Assembly: GCA_038501625.1 (NCBI GenBank)
Contig: JAZAYU010000009.1
Span: forward strand, 9,414,396-9,478,395
From: Corbicula japonica
Taxonomy: Eukaryota; Mollusca; Bivalvia; Venerida; Cyrenidae
Length of the DNA stretch: 64,000 nt
Reading direction: 5' to 3'
Made by a program: the position numbers and the translations under genes. Shown piece by piece: positions 11,701 to 23,700 of the stretch; position 1 is the first letter of the stretch, and each line of letters opens with the position of its first letter. The notes under the pieces are model-generated. The model had not been told where the DNA came from. It did no database searches and was given only the letters and a program-made list of their open reading frames with translations.

Positions 11701-14700
11701 ATATTTTCCCTTTACATGCGATAATATTATTACATAATGAAATGAATCTGATCTGTTATTCCCTCTAAACGCAAAACATTTAACATGCATGTCTCGTACT
11801 GTAATTACCATACAATTGTTAAATAACAATAGATAGCTGTTGTTTTCTTTTTTTTACAAAAAGTAACCTTTCACTTTTTGCGACCATTTATTTGGACGAA
11901 AATAAAATAAAAAAAGATAGTTCTTTACAGATATATGTTTAGGTTAAGAAAGAAATCAGTTACATTATTTGATAGGATTTAACTATTAACTGTTAAGAAA
12001 TATAACTAAGGTGTTGGGCACTATGTCTGGAAACAGACGTTCTAAATTACAATTATTACTTATTTATTTTATGAGAGAACAAATTATAGATAAAAAGCAT
12101 TCGAAAAGTTTACTAGAAATATTATTGATGGGCACATGCGACCGACATAAGAACAGATTCATGGTTTAATGCAAACTTCTGTTTGCAACAGTGATCAACA
12201 CTGTAATGTGCGTAGCTAGGCGCTGTTGGTCGTCGTAGTTGTTCGATTCCCGGACTTGGTGGATTTTGTCGTGTTTTTTCAAGAAGACCCGTTTTCATAC
12301 TCTATACTTCATAATTCAATAGCAAAACGTGTGGGCAAGATGTTCAGGCCTTTCTGATTCTGACACTTGCTATCTTACATGTTCCTACACTTACTCGCCC
12401 TTGAGTACATTTTACAGAGGACCACTTGTTACTGAATGCATCACTTTATTTCCCAATAGATTTCGTGGGTGAATGATACAGTGCAAGACATTCTGCTTTA
12501 GACATTTATAAAAATCTCTAAACTCTCTCCTATTTTTTCAGTTTCTGTTACCTGGATGAAAAATAGTTTTGGTTTTCCTATCAGCGTTGGGCAACTGTCT
12601 CCTTTGAACGGGAGAACTAAATTTTCAAGCGGCACCAGTTTGTCTGTTGCATATATATAACCTTCACGTCCATGGCTCAACACTGCACATCCAAAGCAGT
12701 CACTGTCAGAATGATCCGATGAAGCAACTATTAGAAAAGGTAAATGGTTATCATTTTTCATTAGATCATTTTTAAATAAGATTTTAAATATTTAAGTACA
12801 TGCACTTCATCATGTTTTTCCTCTAAATTCAAGTCGTTTAAAGTCATGTTTATTAGTCTACTTGATCAGCGGATGATTCATATAAACATTAATCTAGACC
12901 ACGTAATATTTTGTATTTAAATGCTTATGATATGGAGTGCAATTTTACATTTATGCGGGGTTTTTTTTGGGAAGGGGGGGGGAGGGGGGCGTTGAAATAT
13001 AAAGTAATCAATTAGCATGCCGGAAAAGTTTGTAGCTTCTGCTAAAACCCACTTTTTTTTTAGTTTAGCCATTATGTATAGATAAGTGTTCATTAATGAG
13101 CACTTACACAATAAATCGGCGCTGCAATTTTTGTTTGTTAATTGTCATTACTAAAAGCTAATCGACTTAGTGGTTTAAATGATATTTTATTGATTAATTT
13201 ACAAACTTGGTAAATCAATTAATGATTCGCAAGAACAATTTTTTTAGAAAATAAATCTCTAAACAAATAAAAAATATTCAAAGCCATTTGAGAAAATATA
13301 TTTTCAACCACTTACACAGTTTAAATGGAAGCATGTTAAAAATCGATATATAATATTTTAAAATAACGACATTTGTTGACCAAGCTGCCCCTTGTTAAAT
13401 GACGTAAGAGCTAATAAGACATATCTTGTGTAAGAACATTAAATCAAGACATTTATAGAAAGACTTCAATACACGTATTTGTTCAAGTAATTGTTTGGAG
13501 ATTGAATGTATTCCGTCAGCAATCAATCATTATAAATAAAGCTTTTATTAAATCATGGAGACAAGTGCCAATCCATGGGAAACTTTCGCGACGGAAATAA
13601 TTGTTCTTTACTGATATTCTTTGATGTAAATGCAATTTGTTTTCCCTGATAATTTTCAACATTGAGATAGACAATAATGAAGCTTTCACATCGCAGACAC
13701 GCAATTTGACAATATTAATAATATTAAAGGTACAGAAAGATGCTGAGTCATGTATTAAACTTCCAAAAGGTAATGCAACAGATTCCAATGAAAGAAAAGA
13801 AAGATCATTCTAGTTTCAAAGGCAGGATATTTTGTCTGCTGTGTCCTTTTGGCAGATGAGACTGAATTTGCTGTACTTATGTTTTACTGAAGACGGCCAA
13901 TCACTCTGATTGGATGTTTAATGGCCTTTGTGTTAAGAAAGTAAATTAGGAGTATATATTTAAGTCAGGCAAAATTTGGGTATCAATAATTGAACAGATA
14001 GAAATTCGGTAACACTATTGGGATTTATATTTCTATGTATCTACGCTAGTTTTAGGGGCTATTGATGTACTGCATGTATCATAAAGATATCCTATTTTCA
14101 AATGCTAAGATTGGTTGGCCGGGTAACCAACTCTGGCAGCTAGGTTAGAATATTGATTTTCAATCATAATCACGTTTAAATTTGTTTCCGATCTTATTTA
14201 AAGTGAATCGATTGTTTTTATTATTTCATTATAACGCTTAAAAATAGCCACAAGTCGAAAGCAAATAAAAATTACGATTTTTTCACTTCTTCAACATTTA
14301 AACTAGGTCAAAATGATAGCTTAGACAACAAACGCAGAAAGGGTGTTTAATTATTAATTGATAGAGTGCACACTTTTTACATTTGTTTTTTTTTTTCCAT
14401 TTCGATGACGAGTGATGTGTCTGTTTAAGAGGCCGCAAACATTGCAACTGGCGAAAATTGGCTAAAATTTCAAAAATGAATTTTGGGGGAAATACTTATT
14501 GCCACCTAGATTTTAGTGAAGAAATTTATTTAGCTAAGGATGTAGTTGTTTGCAAGCTCAATTTAGTCTAATTCATGTTCTAATTACCAAGCACATACTA
14601 AAACAAAAGAAAAACCGTTTGCATGAGAACTCTGAAATTCATGGACAATATACCAAAGCAACTCATACCTGAAATAAATATATGCTGCTCTACAATGTTT

Positions 14701-17700
14701 AGTGCCAATTCGTCAAAATAATGTTAGGGTTTTCAAGAAATTCAAGGAAAACTTACTTCCTGGTTCAAACTGAAAGTAGAAACGACTTTCAGTTTGAACC
14801 AGGAAGTAAGTTTTCTTTGAATTTCATATTAGACTTCATTGAGCTTGCAAACAACTACATCCTTAGGTAAATACATTTCTTTACTAAAATCTTAAAAAGA
14901 CAAGCCCCGGTTTGAACTGGTTTATTTACGGGTTCCTTTAATACAATTTCTTCCTGAAGTTGCATAACCATTTAAGAATTATTAATTGTAATAAATTAGT
15001 ATTCCCCAAGCAGTTAAGCAAAAAATAAGTTAGTGCGTACATTTTATAGCTAGAGGTTACCTATAAGATAAACAAGCTCACCGATAAATTAAAATTAAAA
15101 TTAATTGTTAAAATACATACTGTTAAGGTATCTAATTAACAATATTTATTTATTAATAAAAACCTGTGCATAACACATATGTAAAAGCATTTCTTTGAGA
15201 ACTGCATGGCGCTTATATGTTAAGATATTTCATTAGTATAAGTTCAACCATTGTTGAACTTTTCATTGACATAATCAAAATTGAAAATTTCGCTAAATTA
15301 TATTAGAAAATGTGCCGATTGGTTACGTTTTCAAATTATGAGAACACAAATATGATAATGCATAGAAATAACAGGATTGAGAATTCTAATATCGCGCATT
15401 GCTGTGTATTATTGGGTTATATGTATAAAAAGGCGGGAGAGAGATGCAAATTATAACCGATTAATTGGAAAAACATATTCTTTGAAATAATGTCAAACTC
15501 ATTCATTTTTGAGATTTCTTGAAAAAAGTAATTATGTTTTCGATTATATATTGAAATTCAAATTCCCGCGTTGAACTGTTACTGTCGATTCGGGGTATTT
15601 AAGCAAACGTTTCAGGTATCTAAATTACTGTAATACGTCTCGCTTAGCTCAACGCTATATAAAAATAGAAATGTTATCAAAGTTCCTACCATCGTGCATG
15701 AGTTTAGTCATGCGTGCACATGTGACGTCATCATATCTTCGCACTTCGAACCCGGTATCCTGGAAACGTTCTTCCAACCTTTCAGCATCAACGTCCGTTC
15801 CGTCACGTTCTAGCAGTCCCGTTGATTCCAGGAAATGTCTATTGTTGAAAATGATAAACACTCCGCGTCGTCTGTAGTTGAAATTGTACTCATTGGGTTC
15901 TGACGGCGCTCCTGGTCGGACATTGTGTTTGTCTTTGTCAGCACTGGAAATAAATAATACAATTTCATTATTAGAACTTAGGGTTGTTTTAAACACTTTC
16001 AGTCGTCATTTCACTGTCATCGTTAAAAAATAAAAATATCGCTGTAACGGCAAAATACAGTTTATTAAGACTTTTCACAAATAATCATTTTTAATGTATC
16101 TTCATTTTTAATACGTTAAGAAAAGTAAGAACAGTAAAGAAAAACTTCTAGACCTTTAAGTCCGTAAAATTTTATTTACATAAATTTACAAAAACTAAAC
16201 AACAAAAATCATTATTTAAATGCCTAAATGAGTATAATGATCCTGATAACAATTTCTTGTGTCCTGTGACGAGTATTATGATTCTGACAACAAAATATTG
16301 TGTCCTTTTTAAATAACGTTGAATTACGAAGAATGACGTCAATGTTTGTCACATATTTACGCGACAAGGAGATACGTACAGATCAGCGTACACTAAATAA
16401 AAGCTGCTTCCCGGTTGGTTAAAAAAAAAGTTAGGGGAAACCCGTAAGACTCTATAGAAACATTAGTTGATTGGCCAATATAGCTAAGGAAAAAATAAAA
16501 CTCCTTCTAAAAAATAGAAATTGTGTATTTCTGCAGCTGTTGGAACCAAAAATCATTATCCAAAACATTTTGGATAAGAAAAAAATTACTTTTAAAATAA
16601 TGCCTATAAACAGGTTAGCCACAGGTAAATTTAGTCAATAGGCAAGGGTGGTAGTCTTCAAAGTGAAATTTGAGGTAGAAACCTACGGTCATGGTGGTAT
16701 TTCATCTATGTTTTTATGTAGATTTATATTCAAACTTCATCAGAAGACCATGCCTGATATTGTCTAAGAATAAATAAATCAAGGAGACTCCCAAGACTCT
16801 ATATAGAACATATAGGGAAACGCAATAGTGTACGTTGACCTAAAGGCAGCAAGACTCTGGATGTATGTGATCTATTGAGCGCCTTGTTTGAAACTGATTT
16901 TGTATACAATTTGTTAGTTTTGTGAATATTGACAAATCTTAAGAATTTCTGCATACATTTGCAGCAGTTAGAAGGTCAGTCTGATTGTAAGTTGTTAATA
17001 AAGGGGCCTCTGAATTAAGATAGTGTTGAAAATAGCCTTATTCACTATATTCAGATTGGGAGATGGTGTTGTAGCTTTGTTGAGACCTGCACTTTATTAT
17101 ATTTCCCATGAAAAGTATAGAAATTGTCACTTTTTAAGGTTGGATTGTTGTAAAACTATACATGGGAGTGCATGTTTTGTTATGCATTTGCTTATTTTGG
17201 TATAAAAAGGTTGCTAGATTTTGAGGATAATGCTTGCATTTGATGAAACTTAGAGGTGGTTTTCACTGTAAGGTATATTTGGATCAAAAGTGTAGCTTTG
17301 ATTTAATTCTGGTTAGGAAAAAGTGACTTTATAATGAATTAGATTTGCCTTTTAGACACAAAAACTGTGTTTTTCCTCTTTTAGAAGTCTTTCTTAATAT
17401 TTCAGTAAGTCTCAGATTTGTTAGATATGTTTTTGATGCCTAATGTTGAACAGTGTAGAGTGGCTGTATATTAAAACTGGTAATAGAATAAAGGCAAAAT
17501 GAGAAAAAATGAATTTTATGTGTGACTTTTGTTCGGTATGAGTTTGATTTCAGTTGCGAAGCAGTAAATTATTTCGCGAACAAATAATTTTAAGTCTGTT
17601 TCTGGAAGTTGCGATAAGTTTGACCATAAAATGCCATCGGGTATGTTAAATAGATCTCTGACTGTGTAAAGCATTTCACTTACTGATTTGCTACTATGAT

Positions 17701-20700
17701 TGGGGTATACAATAGTTTTAAATTTTGTTTTTACCAGAGAATAGCAGTATTTCTCTGTAAAAGTGGTTAACTGGGTTTCTTTTGGGAGTCTGGTCCCAGA
17801 AAACCATGGATTTTATGACAGACCTAAATCTGGCATATATGTTTACTAGAAATTGTTTTACATGGGGCCTTAAACATTGTCTGCTTGACACTTTTGTTTT
17901 CAAAACTGTAGCACCAGCTTGAGATTTTTTGAAAATAATTATAGCAGAAATATTTTTATTATATTTATACATACAAAATTGTAAGTTATAGCAAATTAGA
18001 CTTATTTAGAGAACATGAGTTGTCTCCCTTTCAACAAAGAAAATTGAAACAGAAAAATCATTTAATGAAATATGCTTTATTATACAATCAGAGCAATTGA
18101 ATTACATAATAATTTAATCATTTCATGCATACTGACTATTTTTAAAGCATTTTGGATCTGATAATTCTTTATTTCATGGGATTTTGATATAGGATTACCT
18201 ATGAGGAGTGACATCATAGAGGCATTTCAGGGCAAAAACAAGCCCCTGGGTAAATAGCAGTGTCCAGTCAAGGTGTATTGTTTATTTTCATGCATAAAAA
18301 CACATTTTATATGACAACTGGAAGAATTTAGTAAAAAACAGTCTCATGAAATGAATGATTTCCACTCCAAATGCATCAAAATGTCATTTTCTTTTGGATT
18401 TTCACTATGTCTTGGTTTCCACAAAAGTCATGGCTGTGTATTTTAAGTGCAGAATGATACTAAATAGACTGTGTTTCCATGAATAAATATGTTTATAGCT
18501 GCTTTTAATGTAAAATTCAGGAATTTGATCTTGCAGGTAGTGAAAATTTATTGAAATAATAGCTAGAAAATGTCTTTTTTTTGTATTTTTACATGGGGTG
18601 GGGATACAAAAATGACTCTGTATAGAAGCATTTAAGGCCAAGCCAAAAAATTACTTGTTTAAAATATCATGCCTGTGTGTGAGTCTTCAGTGGTCAAGTT
18701 TTATAACATAAACTGGAATATTCTATTTTTCCTGATTTTTTTTCGTTATGAATGTTTATAATCTGTTTATAGTGTTTTTAGTGTGGCTGAACTGTCACCA
18801 ACTGCTTACACTTGAAGAAGGGCTGTGAGTTCAGATTTAGACAAAAACAAACAAAACATGGATTTTAATTTTTGGAATTATTTATTTCTTCATTTTATAC
18901 AATGTTTGAATATAACTAAAAATAATATGTGACGCTTAAGATCAGCGTACACTAAATAAAAGCTGCTTCCCGGTTGGTTAAAAAAAAAGTTAGGGGAAAC
19001 CCGTAAGACTCTATAGAAACATTAGTTGATTGGCCAATATAGCTAAGGAAAAGATAAAACTTCTTCTAAAAAATAGAAATTGTGTATTTCTGCAGCTGTT
19101 GGAACCAAAAATCATTATCCAAAACATTTTGGATAAGAAAAAAATTACTTTTAAAATAATGCCTATAAACAGGTTAGCCACAAGTAAATTTAGTCAATAG
19201 GCAAGGGTGGTAGTCTTCAAAGTGAAATTTGAGGTAGAAACCTACGGTCATGGTGGTATTTCATCTATGTTTTTATGTAGATTTATATTCAAACTTCATC
19301 AGAAGACCATGCCTGATATTGTCTAAGAATAAATAAATCAAGGAGACTCCCAAGACTCTATATAGAACATATAGGGAAACGCAATAGTGTACGTTGACCT
19401 ACAAGGTCTAACACACAATATCTCATTTTGTTAACATAATGAAGTAAAACTGACGCAACGTCTTGTTGTCAGTATCATATTACTCATGTGTGATTTTAAA
19501 TTGATGTTTTGTGTTATGTTTTTGTGAGTTTATGGGAAAAAAGGAAATGTTTAGATCTAGATATTTTACTTGTCTGTTCTAACGTATGCAGCATATGTAA
19601 AATAGTGATACATTAATAACATTAAAAGTTTTATTTGTGCAAAGTTTTATTGAACGGCATTTTGCCGTTAGAGAGATTTTGATCATTTTTTATCGACAAA
19701 CGTGCCATGATAATGTAGACGGCCCTTTTTATTCATTAAGTTCATAAAGCTTAGTTTTTGTTAAACATATTCTAAAATGTTGCTTTCTTATAGTGCAATC
19801 CATAATTCTTTTCAAAATATCCTTTATCATTCTCATTGTAAACAAAATCATTCGCAAAGAGTTACGAGTTACGCGGATGATATCTGATTTTAATAAGATT
19901 GTTGTAACGCCAACGGACCGATTTCTCAAAGGTGAATTTAATGGTTATCTAACCTTTAATCATTCTCACATCAATACAACACAAGATTTAACACAGAATT
20001 GCAATTGATCTTACTTAATAGAAAATGCCTTGATAAATGTTGTTCACTGTAAAACAGCAGCTACAATGTAACTACTACTGACACAAGAATAACACATATT
20101 ATTGTAATGTTTAGCTTAGATCGCATTATGAGATCTCAGGCTGTTATGATTATATACAGCTATCAGTGGTCAAGAAAATTAATGCAAATTGAGAAACGAT
20201 ATCCTATTTCCAGAGCAATTTTCTCGTATCAGAATGTATAAACAAGATAAGAAGTAAAGTATGAAAGGACATTTTTTCAAACGTATTAGTGCAAAAGATT
20301 TAAACATCCAAAATCAAATAACTAAAAAAAGAATTAAGAATTTTTTCAAACTATTGATAATTTCTATTTCGGTTATTAAGTCACGTTAGATGCAACATTC
20401 CGAATTCAAAAATGGCTTGATATTTATTCTCCAGACTTAATGTCGTACAAACGTACAACGCATATAGGAGGAACTGCAACTGAGTTAACACAAATACAGA
20501 CCTCTTCACCTAGTCCAGTAGAGGTTAAAAACTATTATTCGAAAAACGACTCAATTTTAAGATGGTAAAATCCATTTGTCAAAATAAGGTTCATCACTAT
20601 AGAAAAAATAGGGTTTGGATTTAAATAAATATAAGCTGTCATCAATATACACATTCTTACTGAAATTAATGAGAATATAAAAAAATTGTATTTTATTCGA

Positions 20701-23700
20701 CCTAGTGACCTAATTATAGATCACAAAATTATTGATCTCAAACCAGTCTCTAATTGGTCTGTAATATCAATACACGCACATGTTTCGAAAGTTAATAGTG
20801 ACAGCTAATGCATGTAAATAAGGTAACATTAAGGGTTTAACAACTGGCCTAATTTTTCATTTTAGACATTATGTTTCATTACCAGAAAATTATATTGGAA
20901 CGAGCCACCACATTGAATGTACATGTATGGTTTCGTAAAGTTGGCGAAATTTCTTAAAATGACGTCCTGTAGATGAGAACAGGATATTTATGCATTAAGC
21001 GGTAAAACAATTGTTTTCAAAATACATGTATGTAACCATTTAAAAAAAAAATGGGAATACGATAGAAGAAGTAAAATTCTACCCAAAATTATCAATAATT
21101 AAAAATGTCAAAAATTTTGTCGCAAATAAATTTCCAAATAACAAGGCTCAAATATTCTTGTTTTGTAATTGTTTATTCTTGAAAATAAGACGGTTCAAAA
21201 GTATTTTTAAGATGAAAGACAATTATTTTATTTTCTCATATTTAGTGTAATCCAATAGGCTATTATCCGAAACTTCTCTAAAAGACTTTCAAAAATCGCT
21301 TGATGTTTGAACAGATGAGAAACTCTGCAGAGCAGTTTATGTAAATTGAGAACTTAATGTTCGATATTTGCACAACATTTGCATAATGTTATCTCTTTGA
21401 ATAATGTCGTTTCAACAGAAGAATAATGATGATGGATAAAAACGAAAGCTTAATTGTTGTTTGCATCTCTTTGACTCTTTATAACTAGCTGATATCAATA
21501 CATCTTTACGACACTTCATTTGTCTCGCTAGTTAAAAAAGAGAAAATATTTTGTAAAAAATACTTGAAGAATATTACTGCTTTTATGAGAGAAAATGACT
21601 ACCCTAAAGCTTTTGTATTTTAACCCATTCCGAAGTAATTTATATATTGAATACATGTACATACTATAGGTTTTAATATTTCAATAATTTTTGGCATCTC
21701 TTATTATGCTTATTGTATATTAGGACATGTTGCTACTTGAAGACAAGATCTTTCCCAGGAAGTAATTATCTTTGGCATACGACTGACCCACATATTGAAA
21801 CTAAAATCGACTGTATCTGCTAGCATTTCAAGTGCGTGGCTTACACAAAAATTTCTTTTTGTTGACAAAATGCGAAGAAATCAACTTATATATATATATA
21901 TACAACAAAAGCAATTTTACAAAACATAAAATTTCACATATCCAGATGCGAGTCAGTTCAGGCAAATAAGTAAACGTGTTATACAAGAATATATTCCTGT
22001 CATTTATAAAATAAAGAGCATATGGATTACCAGAAAATCTGTACGTGCCGGTTAGTAGAAGTGCATATAATTGCAAGAAAATACATAGGGAATTACAAAT
22101 TCCAAAGAAGTACATAACTGCACAAGTAAGTGTACATGTTAAAAATAAGGTTTCGTAATTCCCGTGACAAATGCACATATCAGTTTATATCTTGAGACCT
22201 AGACGTATCCAATATATAATTTAAGACTGATAAGAAGATTGGAAATCTTATTTTCAGGCTTCGTATTGATTTTCTTAAGTAGTTTGGTTCCCAAATCCCA
22301 AATTCCAAGTTTATACAAGAAGTCGTAACCAAAAGCAAACGTTTGTTTATTGCGCAAATATTGCTGTAATTAGTTACGTCTTTGAAAGGTTGTTGTGCAC
22401 GATACATATGTAGTTTAATGGTACTTCTAAAACTTAGTTTTGTTTTAATACTTCGGTTAGTTTCAAGATGAGTGATTTCAATATTTCAGCCAATATACAT
22501 TTAGATATTGTTCAATCACTCCTAATATAAGATTATATTATAACATTACTACTTCTTAATTCTTTCCTTTTTGGCGTTTTCTGTGATATGTTGGATTGAT
22601 ATTCTAAGAAATCCAGACGTTATTCTATTCTGTTTAGTTCTGCTTTCTTTTTCCCGTTTAGGACAAACCATTCTTTTATCTGGGTACCATACGCCTTTGA
22701 TCATAGAATAGTATTAATCTGAACAAAAACCGCACTGAAGGTTCCACGTTCACCGCCATATACGCACCATCGTTTGGGATGGACCGAAATTTTACTGTTT
22801 ACTGGTGTAAACAATGGGCCAACTTGATTTGCCCATCTTTGCCGTCTTGGCTTACGCCGGCGTACGCCGATTTTATTTGTTCCGATATTAAGCCGGGATC
22901 ACTCACCGGCGCACGCCGAATAAGCCGGTAACGTTTGAGCGGCGAGCGTGTTACAACAACAGACGTAGCTTTTGACGCCATTTAAGTTTAGTCGGAACAC
23001 ATGATTCATATTTCACACCGGTGCCAGCCGATCGGTGACCGGTTAACGCCGGTTCGTAAGCCGTCTTGGCAAATCAAGTTGGCCCATTAAATGAGATTCT
23101 GTTAACGCGGGGCTTGGCGGCGTACACAGTAATACGCATATCCATTATTGCATATGAACAGACTTAATAAACCTAGTCTGTCATGTGTTCATATTCTAAT
23201 TATTATTTTAATGAAGAATTCATTCTCGGAGAAAAGGAACAATAGTTGAATGGTTGTAATTGTTACAAAAGGAATGGCGTGTAAGAAAATATATAAAACT
23301 GACGGATAGTGAGAGCATATCATTGTGATTGCATGTAATACCAGTGGGATAATATAGTATTGCAATAACAGACTTCTATAAACGTACTGCCTTAAATAAT
23401 GTCCTGATGTTATAAAACTGAGTATGGAAACCGTTATTAGTTTTATAGTCTTTAGCAAATCTCTTAAAACAAATTTAATTGGCGACAACAAAAACTGTTC
23501 ATTAGTAATGTATATTTACCGCTAAATATAAAACGACGTCTTTTCCGTAAGAATTCACACAGTTGTTGTATTATGTCTTTTATGGTGATATTTTTTATAT
23601 AATCATATCCAACAAAGAGATTTTGCTTGCATTGAAAAATATATAAATTACCAGATGACTCTAAAAGCCATCGAAAGGGACGAATGTAAAAATATTTTTT

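Noticed and set aside
12205..12255. tRNA or SINE at TAGCTAGGCGCTG...GTTCGATTCCC
   Set aside because: Box spacing is short and no stems form; mentioned only as a possible fragment.
15671..15877. 68-codon plus-strand ORF
   Set aside because: Shadow of caspase exon 2 on the other strand.
16380..19400. LTR retrotransposon with 462-bp LTRs
   Set aside because: No TG...CA termini, no primer-binding site or polypurine tract, no gag/pol-like frame and no clear target duplication. Kept only as a repeat pair.
21828..22178. 116-codon minus ORF as a second caspase small subunit or other gene
   Set aside because: No YSWR, VNR or C-terminal caspase pattern and no other family signature, although a repeat shared with caspase intron 4 lies next to it.
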